A stretch of DNA of 64,000 bases from Cymbidium sinense (lineage: Eukaryota; Streptophyta; Magnoliopsida; Asparagales; Orchidaceae), in assembly GCA_021442155.1 (NCBI GenBank), contig CM038221.1, positions 47,315,648 through 47,379,647 of the forward strand. Reading direction: 5' to 3'. A program made the position numbers and the translations under genes. The notes under the pieces were generated by a model, which was not told where the DNA came from, made no database searches, and saw only the letters and a list, made by a program, of their open reading frames with translations. This document shows, one piece after another, positions 1-36,425 of this stretch (positions are counted from its first letter, which is position 1; the number at the start of each line of letters is the position of its first letter).

Positions 1-3000
1 ATTCATCTTCTTCTTGATATCCTTGCTAGATGAGGGACGGTGTTATTGATTTTGGACTGTTCTTTATATTCTAGGAATATTTGGAACAACCTCCTTTCTT
101 TATTCATTTTATCTTCTCCCTTCTTCTTAACTTGTTCTTTTATGAAGTAGATGCGGTATTTCTGTTTTGTTAGCTTTGATTCCTTGGAAGGAAATAGCGC
201 ATCTTGATAAATCTTCATTTCATGCAAAAAGGTTGCATCACCCACAATTTGGCATTCTTCTCCATCCTTTGTATATTTCATATATTGATGCAATGTAGAT
301 GGGACAATGCCATACTTATGAAACCATGGTCAAGGAAGGGCTCACGAATGAAGTATCACGCATCGATCTGAAATTTAGCTTACGTGTAGGTCTCCAAATT
401 TAAGAGGAAGGGCGAATGACGATAGTTTTTTGTCCCTTCTCAAACCTTGAACCATGACTTTATCTCGTCCCGGATGTTGTACATCTAGAGCCATCAAGTT
501 CTCAGTTCATAAGATTCACGGAGGAGGGATCAATTAAGATCATATTATAATTTCATCACTTTGTAACATCTGAGGAGGCGATTGTGCTCTGCGGTCCGGC
601 ATTAGATCATCTTACGAAAATGTGTGGTTGGAGGCTCTTGAATGCAAGGTCTCAGGATTAGGCGTTGACAAAATATGCTTCAAATTTTCCGGCTCTTTGA
701 GAGCTTCAATTAAGTGTTACGGAGATCTTGACATTAGAAGTGCGTATACTTATAACTTGGAATTTTCCTTAGATGGGATAGAATATTGTAGTCGATCCCT
801 TTTGATGAAACTTCTTATTTGAATCAGGGATAACTCTTTCATTGATTTTTCTTTTCCTTTATCTTTATTCATTGGCTCTTTCCTCTGTTGGGATGGTAGC
901 ACTCGACCACTTCTCAATTGTACTTGAGCTACTTCATTTGCATCGAATCTTGAACTTCGACATCACTTACCCATCAATGATAGACTAGAAGATTAGAATC
1001 CTTGCCCATTTTATATTTTTTATGTTTGTTGATATGGTGAGCTCACGGTTCATCTTCATCGGGAAAGCGAGTTCTCTCATTGTTATCAAACATCATCAAG
1101 CAAGACTTCGGTAGGAAGTTCTTGACTTCTTCCCTTGTTCTTCATTGATCGAAGATTTGAAAATAAATTACGCATGATAGGTCGCTTGGCGATTGTATAA
1201 TCTTCCATATTATTGATGATCTTTGTGTTACGTTGCGACCATCCATAATAGTAGTAACATTTTGTCTCTTGCCTTCTTCTTTTATTTAATTTATTTTTTT
1301 TGTTTGGCGGGTTTCTTAGCCTTCCATTTGCGGTATTTGGCTAGGTGTCTTTCGTGAGATGAACTAGCCTTCCCATAAGTTTTCTCACTCAATGCAGACT
1401 CAAGTGGTGATTTCCGAATACACAGAGCAGCCTTCTTTAACATTTTCTGATCTTTTTTAGAGGCACTGCATCCTTCATCATCGACCGACTTCTCTTTGCG
1501 CTTTATCATTGCTTGATAGTCAGATGAGGTGATTACTGGTGGATTCTTTCTTGGACCCTTTTTTGTCAGATAATGTGAATTCTCCATTTCTATATTCGTT
1601 CAGCCAATCTTTGAATATGTAGCAATCTTCCGGGATGGTAAGCGATGATATGGACAATAGTTAGGATTATCGCTTGTCCACCTCTTAGGTCTTTTACACT
1701 CGGTAGTTGGAGACTACTTTGAGTGCATGTTTAAACAATTTGGCCACACTTTCCCTCTTAAAGAATACTCTTTGTTCGACTTTTCTTTTTCGGGTGGGGC
1801 CATTGAGTCATTCTTTTTGTTTGTTGCTCGCCTTCAGAAGACCTCGAGGGTATCATTACCTCAAGTATGAGCTTGGGTTGGAGCGGATTGAATGCTTGGT
1901 TTTCTTGATAGGCAGGTAGCTCTTTTCTTTGTACGTTATAGAAGCAGCTTGTATCTTCTTGTATGAGGTGAAATCGTTTCACCTTTCTTTGGATCAGCTT
2001 TTGCTCTTTTTAATTTATCTTCAGATGATAAATTTAATTTCTCAAATTTAGCCACCCCATCAAGCTCTTGAAATGTAGTAATTGAAGCCATGCAAAGATA
2101 AAGGCATCTTATCATCGATGTTGCCCATCGGTATTGGATCGTATCTTCTTCTTAATTGTTCACATTTCATACTCATATTTTGCGTGATATATCGGTCTTG
2201 ACTCGTCTTTCTTCCTCTTCTCAGGCGAGATCGGCAATTCTTTTCTTTTTTGTGTCTTTTAACGAACATATTTTCAAGTTTGGGCAAAAGTCTTGATTGA
2301 GTCATTTGATAACTTCATACCATTAGCGGTCAGTTAACTCGGAATTGGCGGAATAATAATCATTACCCCCTGTGTTGCGGATGCTTTGAATTAGTAGATC
2401 TTTGCTTGGGATTACCATTCGTCGAATAGATTGAACTTTGGCATTGAATATCCCCTTTGGATATGGAATTTGATCATACTCGGGATATATGGCGACCTTA
2501 ATTTTTACCCGCCATTTATCGACTTTGATCTTCTCATTCAATATAATATCAAGTTGAGAGCATCGGCTTGATATAGTTTGTATATTACGAAGCGGGTTGC
2601 GACTCATTTATTTCAATCCTTGGGCTCAATTTGGACCCTTGAAGCATGTGAGATCAAATTTATTGGAGGATTGTCGTGGCATTCTTTGGAGGCTTGATGA
2701 TTATTTGGGGGGCAGTGTTGGACTGTATGATATTCTCATTAAATTCTTCGTCATCGTCATCATCATCATTTAGCTCATTTATTCAAGCGATTTCTTTATC
2801 TTTGGCTTTCATCGTATTTGAATTTGTCTTTCTTAAAAGTAGTATCGATGAAGGTGGGATTTTCTTCCCTTTCTTCTTCTTCTTCTTGTTGTTCCTCTCG
2901 AAGACTTCGAGGATGCTTCCTCTATTTGAACATTTTTGTTCTTGAGTTGAGGAGAATCTTGTTATACGCCTTTAGGTTGATATTGGGATGGCTCAGACTT

Positions 3001-5140
3001 TTGCATATACACTACTTCAGTCGTTGCCTCTTCTTCTTCTTAGTCCTCTTGGACACGCGAATTTGGCGTCTCCAATGAACTTCGATTCCAAGTGTGGAAT
3101 CAAATTTCTTCGATTAGAGGCTTGATGAAGTTAACCTCCTCTTGATGGGATGAAGTTAATTGATGGCGGGATCCCACAGGATTCTCAAGGTGTCTCGTCA
3201 TATCTTTATCATTGGGGCCCTCTTTTTAGGCTCCCATGTGATAAATTTGAGTTTGGGGATCTCAGGAATTCACACGGATGTCACATGTGCCTTTCTAGAG
3301 CAATTTCTTTTTTGAGGCCTAGGCCCATATCTGCTACCTTTCCAGGGACCTTTGGTGGATTCACGACCTTGGTCCAAGTGTCACACCAGATGTTCATGGT
3401 GTGACATGATTTGGCGTCACGGCATTTGAGTTGGGATGAGGTCTCCTTGGAGGAGCAGTCCCAGCATCCTTGATAACAGGACCTTGGTATTTTCTTTTCA
3501 TCAGTCCTCTCTCCTTGGCCACTTGGAGGGCAGATGCACTCGTCGGATATAGTTCGGGTTTCCTGGGAGGCTGACTGGAAACTTGTGAGGTCAGAAGATT
3601 TGGGCTGTTAGTTTAACCCATTAAGGTTATCAAAGCCGATTGTGGGTTGGAACACTCATTCTTTGGTTCTTGGTTTGGTTACCTGAGCATTAAGTGTTGA
3701 GCATCACTTCAATTTCTTTTCTTCTTTGCCTCTAAGCTTTTCTCAGATGAAGAAGCTTGACATCACTCCGGTGAATGGTTCTGGGTTGGGATTGTATAAG
3801 GGACAAAAAGGCGTCAGCGATTTCATGATTGGTGTCTCAAGGGCCTCAAAGGATTGTTTCTTTTGAAGTGACCCTACGGCGGTAGGGGTCATGACTTCAG
3901 CCTTTTAGAGATTCTTTGCACATGGCGTGCGGGGCGAGTTGCACTTGACAAGTCGAGGCTAACAACTTCGTTCAAGATGGTGGGAAATCCATTACCAAAG
4001 CGGATGGTAGCTCGGGTATTGATGGCATTAATGAGCGGATGTTGGCGCCTAGAAATGCTGATGGCATTTGTGTTACGTAGTAATGCCATTCACGGAGTTT
4101 AAAGGTAAAATTAACAATTAAAATTAATTGCACTATCACCTTACTTCCAAAAAATATGATGATAAGATAAAACATACTAAGCATATGCACTAAATAAAAT
4201 CTCAAATGACTTAAGACTTTGAGTAGCAAGCTTTTAAGTTTTCGCGTTTAACTTATCATTTCCCATTTCATTTTCATTTTATTTTTTTTATTATACTCCA
4301 CTGCAATTATAACTTAGATTTGACTAGCCAAAGATGGAAAACCTATTCCCGGAGTCGCCAAATGTGGGAGAGAACGCCGGACAGAAGAAGGGAGAGGAGA
4401 ACGCGAGAGAGGCCGAGCTTCAGAAGAGAGCAGAGAACGAGAGAGGGATCACAGAGAGGCCGTGAGCTTCTGAGAGAGCAGAGAACAAGAGAGAGGATCA
4501 GAGAGAAGGGCGAAATGAGGGTCAACGATCGCTCTCTCTAGTGCGTCTCTCTCCCGATTAAACGAGCTGGAATTGTAGGACTTAAGAGGGTTTAAGGGAT
4601 TAAGCAACCATTAGTCCCTTTAATTATAATTTAATATCATTTTATGTGATATTAATTTACGCCAAACCCCGCAATATGGTGTCAATTTAAGTTGTTCAAA
4701 TGTGTGCAACGCCGATCAATTCGGATCGGAGGTCGTCGGACAACGTCGACGGCGGTTGTTGTGAAATTAGGTTTAAATTATGCGACGTCGCGCTCGAATT
4801 GACCGACACTCACGCACACTTTGCCGAATCAATCGCGGAAAGCGTCGTTTGATAGGTTCTGACGTTTCGGCGACAACGGCGCGATCAATTTCGCGAACGG
4901 AGGTCGTTTAGATATCGTCGAGGCTCCTCGACTTTGATATGTGTGTAAATTCATTAAAAATTGATTTTAGTTATTTGATTGATCCTTAATTGATTCGATA
5001 TTTTCTATTTAATTAATGTTACGCCGACGATTATGAAACCGAATTTTAAATCAATCAATTTAATTGATTTATCGCAATTATGGGATTTTAATTTCACCAT
5101 ATTTATTTAATTTTAAGTGGCACATAGTTGTAGGTCAACA
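1..5140 (-). mobile_element. Degenerate Tat-like Ty3/gypsy retrotransposon, 5' part
   Basis: A 778-bp LTR (4363-5140) followed, reading on the minus strand, by a leader with TGGCGACTCC (complement at 4351-4360) and a long decayed internal region that runs off the left edge. Coding traces on the minus strand are broken by stops and frameshifts: a piece with NTRATIRFGNGFPTILNE (about 3889-4089), a basic piece at 1291-1587, and another at 2060-2305 that contains RYDPIPM. I cannot assign each piece to gag, protease or polymerase. The 3290-3900 stretch matches 22240-23850 in the second gypsy remnant, in the same orientation. The element sits in the DEP1 intron upstream of exon A, in opposite orientation to the gene. 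Confidence 0.7.
4363..5140 (-). repeat. Gypsy 5' LTR, short (778 bp) form
   Basis: On the minus strand it starts TGTTGACCTA (complement at 5131-5140) and ends in CCACA (complement from 4363), just before the TGGCGACTCC leader. The CG-rich stretch around 4690-4930 is the reverse complement of sequence around 15010-15110 and 53330-53480. The pyrimidine-rich part at 4380-4550 corresponds to 53800-54000. It lacks the tandem hairpin arrays of the two longer LTRs. Confidence 0.75.
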
Positions 5141-5334
5141 TCCACTAGCAACTTCAATTTTGGTAGCGAAAACTAGCAACTTCTTGGATCCTTTTTTTCT
5201 TAAAACCTAGCTTGAAAGTGAACTGAAATGTCTTGGATGGCCATCACTTCTGTTTGCTATTAGTTTTGAAGCAACATTTTACTCTTTTTATTTACGGCTC
5301 TTGAAGCTGGAAGCATATTCTATGTAGATTTTAG

Positions 5335-27891
<22,557 letters not shown>

Positions 27892-30800
27892 TAAATTGCA
27901 TTTGAACAATATTTTCTGAAAAACTGCGCAAGCTTTCGTACAATAAATGAAAAAAAAACCATGTATATATAAATTATTGTTATTATATGGAGAAATCAGC
28001 TTGGTGTATTGTGGCAATAAAGCCAGCTTTCTGTGACTCGTCACTTGGTATATTGTAGTGGAATTCACATGGAGGACACATATTTATTGGTTGTAGCAAA
28101 ATGTTTAAGTTTTAGAGAAAGAAAAAGATGAGAAGGTTTCATTGTTTCTCTTTTTTTTTTTTTTCAATTGTTTTTTTTTTGTTTATTTTAAGCACAAGCT
28201 CAGGAAATTATGTACAAATTAATTTCACATTCTATGTTGCTTAGCCATAATGGCATCCACAATATCTACCTTGCATTCACAGTCAATATATATATGCAAT
28301 CTATGCTACTGTCATGTTAGGAGCTTAGTTCAAAAGATTGACTAGCAAAGTATACTCGTGAACTGCACCCAAAGAATCATTTAAGCCATATCATCGTATG
28401 AAACTTTAAAATGATAAATAGGCTACTCCTAAGATAAAACTTTTGACTAATTTGAAGTCTGATTAACTTATTCTTAAGAGAATGTCATGTAATGATTCAA
28501 ATTATATGGTAATCTAGCCTTCAACTTATAATTTGCTTTAAGTCTAAGCTTGATTTGACAATAAAGTCATGTAAGATGTCTTATTGCTGTAACAGGCCAA
28601 TTGGACTTGGCCAATTTTGATGAATTGGTTCATCCAAGCTTGGTTAAGGGTAGACCAATCTGATTAGGTGTAAGGCAATGTCTAAGCTACCTAGAAAAGA
28701 GTTATGTTAATCAAATTTGATCTTGGTGAATTTATCTAAATTAGGTTAGCTGGGTTCTAAGATTGGTAGTCATCTAATTTACTAAATTGAATGGAGATGG
28801 TTGGTTGGTTTATTTGAGTAGTTAGTCAATAGGTTTAATTAGCTTGGCTAAAGTCAATTTGATCAATAGGTCAACATTGGGTGGGTTTAAATAGGAATGA
28901 GGTGGGTTAGCCTATGTTTAGGTTAGGTCCTTGGTCTCTTGAGAGAGCTTATGCTTAAATGAAAGATGATCAATTTTAATTAGCTTGTCTTAAATGGCTA
29001 GCTATAGGTCTATTTGGGTCATCTTATATTTAGGATAAGTTTATTCCACTTGAAGTTAAGTCCATTGGGTTCCTTAGACCATGAATCATGTCATGATAAG
29101 CTTAGATCCATCTAAGACAAATTGGATCAAGCAAACTCTACGAAGTTGTATAAGGTTAAGATTGGATTAAGTTTAGCCAATATAGGGCTAATATAGTCTT
29201 GGTGAGTTTAGTTTAGACTGTGTTGAACATGAGTTTAAAATTATTCCTAAGTCAAATTACGCCCATCTAAGACATTGGATCATGCAAACTCTGCTAAGTT
29301 GTATAAGGTTAAGATTGGATTAAGTTTAGCCAATATAGGGCTAATATAGCCTTGGTGAGTTTAGTTCAGACTATGTGTTGAACATGAGTTTAAAATTACT
29401 CCTAAGTCAAATTACGCCCATCTAAAATAAAATGGGCCTATGTTAGATAAACTCTAGTCAACTTAAGCTGAACTTGAGTACCTAATCTAAGGCAACTCTA
29501 TCATGGTTAAGACTTAATCAAGCTTAGTGAAGGCCTGGTTTGGGGATAAATTAGACCAACTCTAATCAAATTAGATTTCAATTAGATTAAGCTTGTCTAA
29601 TCATTTTAGTTAAGTCTAAGGAGTTTAGCTTTACTTTTGTCTATTATAGGGTTCAATAACATAACATGATCAATTATGCTCAGTTGGTCTACTATAGGAT
29701 AATTTTATATGATTAATGTTAGGGTTGACTACATGGGTTAATTAATTTATAGCTTGGTCAAATTTAGAAGTCCTAGGGTCACCAAGCCCTAGGTCGTTTT
29801 AATACAACCTCAAGTTTGGTTAAATCATAATGAAGCAAGATTGCTCGATGTACTGTATCATCACTTTGCAAGGGTCTATTAGGGCCACGAAACTAAAATG
29901 ATCAAGGGTGTTAAGTCTTGAGGACAAATGAAGAATGCACCGAATGATCAATAGTTAGAAATAGAAAGGTGCCAGGGGTACAAGTTGGAGTCTATTTTAA
30001 GCATAAGTTCAATATAGGTCTAAAGGTAAACTTAGTAAGGTTAGGCTATCTTAATATTTATTTATATCTCATAGGGTTATAGGTTTTATGTATAAATAGT
30101 TTGATGGATCTAATACTTGTTTCATGATAATGACCTAAGTTTAAGTGTAATTAAGAGTCTTAAGCTGCATGGGCTCTAAATAACTTTTGGTCATTATAGG
30201 ATGACTTTAAATCAAGTGATTCATGGCTCAAACAACTTGAACAATAGCAGCTTAATGGTTGGAAAGGTGTTATGAATAGTTTTTGTGTCCTAAAGGGTCA
30301 TAAGGTGTTAATTAAGAGTCTTATAAGGTCAAATTTAGAATAAGAGACTCAATGGTAGGCCCAAAACTAACCTATTTCAAATGGAGGTCAATAAAATGCC
30401 TATTGTTAATGTTAAGAGAGTGTCGTATTATTATCAATGATATAGTGAACATATAGACAATGATGATAAATTAGAAGTACATCAAGTGATGGACTATAAT
30501 ATTTATGTTAATGCTCACATCTTTATTTGTATGTGGTGAAAATTGACATTAACATCCAAAATATTATGTGGATCCATTCCTCTTTCAAAGAATTATTTTT
30601 AACTCATGCCATGTTGTGCTATAATTTAGTCTTTCTATATTATTATCATATTTATGATTAAGTCATAGTTGTTAACTTGTATCCATTAGATAAAGAATTC
30701 TACAAATATAATAAATAATAAGAATAATTAAAAATATACTTAACTTCCATAGCTTATTATCACGAATAAGTGATAATATAATGTAAAAGTTTTATTATGT

Positions 30801-33800
30801 TATAATTAATTTCACTTATTAAATTAAATAAATGGTTAAACATATTATTTATCTAATTAATTAGTTATAGTCAAGCCTAATTATTGCAAGTTATTTAAGC
30901 ATTCTTATCTTAATCATAGTTTTTATTAATTATATATTAAGTTTCAAATTTCATAAATACTATATAGATCTTTAAAAAACCCAAACCTTCAACCTTTTCT
31001 AAAAATATTTTTAAATATATTATTGAATTTAAATTTTAAACATCTTAAATTTTCAAAATTTGGCATCCCATAAATCATTAAGTTATCCCCACCTTATTAA
31101 CCCTTAATTTGAGTTAGACATGTATTAATTAATCTTAAGATTTCATTTTCATTTTTTTAAAAAACAAAGTATTAGCACAACCTTATGTTTATCTATAAAT
31201 AACTATTCACTTTAAGACAACATAACAATATAGATGTATGTGAGCTAGCTTATCACTACCTTTATTTGTTTGAATCAACAATATGGTTCACTTTTTTTCG
31301 AAGTCTTTAGAGTGGCTCAATCACAATCGAGCCAAACTTACAACCAATAGTTGTATGCCCAAATACTTGCATGCTATGAAGCATAACTATACTTTATCAA
31401 ATCTTTAGATTACATGTAGTTGCTCTGATTTTCACCTTCTTCATCTAATTGAACAACAAATTTATCTAAGAGAAGTGATGAGTAGATTATTAGAACTTTG
31501 AGCTTTATTATTCAATAATAGTCTAGCACCACTCATGCATATGAAAGGGAGTTGTATTTAAACTCTCCAATAAAATAAAGAGAGAACATTTTTATCTTTG
31601 TTGACAAAATTTATAAAAGAACATAAATTAAAGGCTAAAATCACATTTCACTGACAAATTTTAAGTCCATTATTTTCCTTTAATGAGCATCTCCCTGGAT
31701 CTATGGACTTTATTACTCAATCATAATATTCCATCAAAGCATTTAAATCTTGGTTCTATTGTTTTTAGTCCTTAATGATATTTTGCAATTCCTCAACCAA
31801 TGTTATAACCACCTTGATATGGTCACACTAATCAAATTAAAGATGCCTTAAATATAACATGCATACCTCTTATATCATATACTCAAACTTCTTAATTGAG
31901 ATTGATTTATCCATAAGTAAAGTGCTAATGCTTTTGGGAGTATAATCATTGTGTAATCACTTGCCCTTATAATGACCACACCACCATACTTCTGTCTGGC
32001 TCCATTATTCTTGATGTTAATATCCAAACAACACAATTAGATCCAAAGTATTTTTGCAAGAGTTTATTCTATCACCTGCCACCATGTTTCCTACTAAATT
32101 CATTTAGAAGGCTAATATAATATTTTCTTGGCACCTTTTGATGGGCTCTAGGAACACTTGCATATCCACCCTAGGTCTTTTATTGTCATCACCAAATGAA
32201 GCTACTCCATTAACATCAATAATGTTTTGTAATGACATATTATTTTAGCTTCAAATTCAGTACCACAATCATTATCACCACCATGTACTCCACGATTAAT
32301 AATACATATATGACATAAGTAGAGCATTATAGTACGACACAAGTAAAGTACCTCTTCCAAGATCTTAATGAGTCCATCATCATCTTCATAGCCATTATTT
32401 CCATTACAATCATGACTTAAGCTTTTAAATCTAATTACTAATTTTTTTCTATTATATGTCATATTCATTAAAGCAAGAAATGTCTCTCATAAGACATGGC
32501 GTAAAGCTTTAGGTTGAAGGAAAGCCAATTATTATGAGAGATTTTAATGGCTATATGAAGACCAGACAAATGAGCATTAACTATTATTATGAATGCCTAC
32601 TTATAAAGTTTAAAATAAAAATGACAAAAATATAATTCTATATTCTTACACCTTTTTGTAATCATTAATACGCCGAATTTTGGAGAAAAAGTAAGCTTAT
32701 TAGATTAAGTAACCATACTTGTTGAATACCAAAGAAGAATTAGGATCAAATGATGCTTAGAGCATATATATATATATATATATATGAAAGAGTGTGTTCA
32801 TGCTTTGATAATTAATCATCGTTGCTTTCCATAGTTATTTAGAGATGACCCCATTGGTCACTCCCTATATAAATTATAGGTTAAGCTCTGAAGATTCCAA
32901 ATGACACCTTAATGGCTCTCTGCTAAGAATCACCATTTCTTCCAATAATAACTATTCTAATGTAAGGTGTAATGAGTGAAGTTCCAAATATCATTTTAAT
33001 GGCAGAAACACCAACTCTTTCATAAGGAGAATACCCCCAAATCTTACTCATTATATTATTATCAAAACAAGTATTTAAACTTGAACTCGATCTATCATTT
33101 CATTTTGATACGAAGGTATTTATAATAATTCTAGTCATAAAATTTGCAGAGATATGAATGGGAGCTTTAATACAATACATAAGGGTGAAAATTTAAATCC
33201 ATTTATCTTTTTCTTCAACTTTCTATGATTCATGAATTAAAAATGACTTTTGATCTTTAAAATTTGAAACGATAAGGCCCTTAATTCAATACATAAAATG
33301 ATGTTCTAGATGCATGCCTCTTCTTCACATATTGATTTTTTATTTTTTTTATGTTTCATAATCTCCACACAGCTAAGTGCTAAATTTTTAAGTATTTATT
33401 GAGAAACTACTTTAAACTCACCCAAACCTTCATAAAGAAACAACTTAATGTCCATTCTAAATAATCAATAATATTTTACCTTATTATGAAAATATATTTT
33501 CTCCAAATATAGCTTATAAATTATAAAAAAATATTAGAATAATTTAAGTTGTCTTGCTTGCTACATTTTCATTATAATAGCAACTACGCTTGGCTGCCAT
33601 TATATGATCGTTTTTGTTTGGCCAACTTCATCCATTTATTGTTGCACTTTTTTGTAATCTGATGACTATAAAATGGATTGTCATTGCCTGAATGTCGTTA
33701 CCCATCTATCATTATCTATTTAGCATTGCTCATCATTATTGCCCAACTATTATTATCCAATCATCATCATCATTTGACTATTATCGTCTATCCATTGTCA

Positions 33801-34519
33801 CCTGATAGCCATCATTCAACCACCATTACTCGACTGTTGTTGCTTAACAGCCGTCAACCAACCACCATCTCCAAATTATCATTACTTATCATCACCAAAT
33901 CATCAACTCTCCACTACTTCAATCTTCACCACTACATCTACATAACATTTTTATTTTATAGTCATATCCTCTACAATTAAGAAAAAGCATGAACCTCTAT
34001 AATCTTAATTACTATTATGAATTATTTTTTTAAAATTAGGCCTTGTGATTTTTTTTTCTTTTTTTTAAAATTTTCATTCAAAAAATCTAGTATTTTTCAT
34101 ATTCTATTCTTATATATTTATGGATGTAAAGTTTTCGTGCAAAACTAAAGGTGAATATTCTAGCTTTGAACATATTTAATATTAATTTTTGATATTATCA
34201 TACTATAATTAAAACTCATTAGTCACATTACAACTACTTGTAACTTTGTTGATATTTTAATATATATCTTTGTTAATGTTAGCACACTTTTTTTTATTAA
34301 TGCATCATTGTTTTATCTGTTAACTTTCTATAATATTACTTTATCATATTTATTATTAACTATAGTATTCAATACCTTGTAATTGCCACCATTTATAAAT
34401 TTTCCTCTATATATTGTTTCTCATTAATTGTTAATATTTATCATTTTCCTAATTATCATATTCATCGATTATCTTATTCCTTTATTTCAAATTTAAAGGA
34501 AATTAATATATATATATAT
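27892..34519. other. Intergenic AT-rich sequence, no gene seen
   Basis: The DEP1 3' flank and a long AT-rich intergenic stretch. About 28580-30400 is built of low-complexity phrases such as TTAAGCTTAG and AATTAGGTTAG, including a 154-bp tandem duplication at 29110-29420. About 33690-33950 is a cryptic CATCATTATC-type repeat that gives a meaningless ORF. (TA)n lies at 32766-32787. I see no exon, promoter or RNA gene I can support. Confidence 0.6.
29110..29420 (+). repeat. 154-bp tandem duplication
   Basis: Two adjacent copies start near 29110 and 29264. Each contains AGTTGTATAAGGTTAAGATT, GCCAATATAGGGCTAATATA and ACGCCCATCTAA, with only a few differences. A third copy begins but diverges after 29420. 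It is non-coding. Confidence 0.8.
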
Positions 34520-34527
34520 ATTACAGG

Positions 34528-35122
34528 TAGGGCTGCAAATGAACCGAGCTGAGCCAAACATGTATGTGTTCAAACTTGAGCTTGCTTAATATTATCGAGT
34601 TCGAGCTTGATTTGAGCTTTTAAGAATAGCGTTCAAGCTTGAGCTTGTTTATCATTATCGAGCTCGAGCTCAATTCGAGTTTGTTCACGAGCTCGGTTCA
34701 AATTGGATTATCGAGCTTGTTAACAAACAACTAGTTTAATAAAATAAACGAGCTTTAATCAAGCCTTAATCGAGCTTGTTCACGAGCAACTTGTTGAGAA
34801 ATATACATGAGTTGTATCAAATAAAGCTTATTAAGCCTAAAAAATAATAATTTGAACAATAATATTCACAAACAAGCATTAATCGAGCCGTAATCGAGCT
34901 ATAATCGAGCTCTTTAGTGAGCTTGTTCACGAGCTTTAAATGATAATGTTCATGAACATAAATAAACCAAACGACAAGCTGTTCAAACTTGTTCATTTAG
35001 CAATCGAGTATTTAAAAAAATGTTCAGGCTTGTTTGATTAGTTAATCAAACGAACATGAACAAGCTCTAATCTAGCTAAGCCACGAGTAGCTTGTCGAAT
35101 GCTCGGTTCATTTGCAGCCCTA
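34528..35122. mobile_element. hAT-like MITE, intergenic copy (595 bp)
   Basis: The long imperfect terminal inverted repeats start TAGGGCTGCAAATGAACCGA and end with the reverse complement (GGTTCATTTGCAGCCCTA). The flanking 8-mers ATTACAGG (34520-34527) and TTTACAGG (35123-35130) match at 7 of 8 bases. The interior is rich in CGAGCT/AGCTCG and has no coding capacity. The 5' TAGGG end and 8-bp duplication fit the hAT superfamily. Confidence 0.85.
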
Positions 35123-35130
35123 TTTACAGG

Positions 35131-36185
35131 AACAAAATTCAAATGTGATTTCATTTAGTGTGAGCTTTATGATTTACTAATTACTAGTGACTTAACATTC
35201 ATTCTCTTAGTTTACTTTTTTTTTTCTATCTATTTATGCTTGTGTTATTACCATAGATCAATAATTTATACATTGAAAATGATACTTCTCAACAAAACAA
35301 CAGTTGATACGATTAGGCCTATCAATGTGAAGGTTATGCTTTTGTTTTTGACTTTCTTGAGTTTTTAGTTCTTGGTTTGATTTTTTTTCTCTAAAATTAA
35401 TCAAATTAATATTAAATTATACCAAAACATCCAAATATTAAATCAACAAAATCCTTAAATTATATAGAAACAATTAACAATAAATAAGTGATATAAAATC
35501 AATGTGAATATTAATTATTTCATATGTTAAAATTATAAATTTTAGTCAATATTATCTGATATTTTGTTTAATATATTCTATTTAAACTAATGATAATTAC
35601 AATTTAGTTCATCCAAAATTGAGTTTAACAGAACTAATGTTGATTCACTTTGAAAAATAATTTGTTATGTTCGGCTTTCTAAAATATAAAATTGAAATTA
35701 ATTGGTTTTTGCTAATCTTCAAATCAAACATATCAAATACACATCCCCACTCTTATTTATGGTTTTTTTAATTGCAAAAAACTGATTGTGTAAATTCTTA
35801 TTATTAAAGAATTATGTCAAATGTTAGATTTTGAATTTTCTTCACAAATTAGGTTGACTTTATTTATATCTTATATAAGCAAAAAAATTAATGTAATTAT
35901 TATATTTGATATAGAAAAGTGATTATCATATAATGTTTTTTTTTGTTTAAGTACTTTATATAATTAATATAGTTATACTAACCGCAAAAGAATCATTATT
36001 GCAAAATCAATATGGCTTCAATTTTTTTTTTTTAAAGTTTTATGATAAATTTTACTAGCATACCTATTTTCTCATTGTTATATGAGTTTTGGTGTGAATC
36101 ATGAACCAGATTATAGAAGATTCCCTTCAATTATTTGAATCATATTAAATATTTTTTAAAAAAAAATAATAATAACATAAACTAA
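35131..36185. other. AT-rich intergenic sequence, nothing recognised
   Basis: Strongly AT-rich with many short A/T runs. There is no ORF of note, no terminal repeats, and no RNA gene. Confidence 0.5.
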
Positions 36186-36425
36186 GATTTACATTCATAG
36201 CACATAATTATTATGTATTTTCATATCTAATATCTAAATTTTGATATTTCTAAATATAGTATTTTTTTATGCCTGAAAATGTATATTTTATTTTGAAGAA
36301 TAAATGTGATACTATTTTTGATATAATATTAAAGATTTAGATATTATTTATGTAGATATTAAAATTTAAGTATTAGATAGATAAATATATAAGATTTTTG
36401 TGCTATATATGTAAATGCCTCGCAA
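36186..36425. mobile_element. Foldback MITE copy 1 (~240 bp)
   Basis: The left arm (GATTTACAT...AGCACA...TATCTAATATCTAA) pairs with a right arm ending TGTGCTATATATGTAAATGC. It is the same family as 48009-48269, which has ACCACACAATTC in place of AGCACATAATTA. No clear target duplication; the arms have diverged. Confidence 0.55.

Noticed and set aside
622..822. Plus-strand ORF of 66 codons with protein-like composition
   Set aside because: It overlaps a decayed minus-strand gypsy region. No start context or family match could be recognised, and the surrounding frame is not open.
33678..33980. 100-codon ORF rich in His, Ile, Leu and Ser
   Set aside because: It is the translation of a cryptic CATCATTATC-type repeat; low complexity and no domain.
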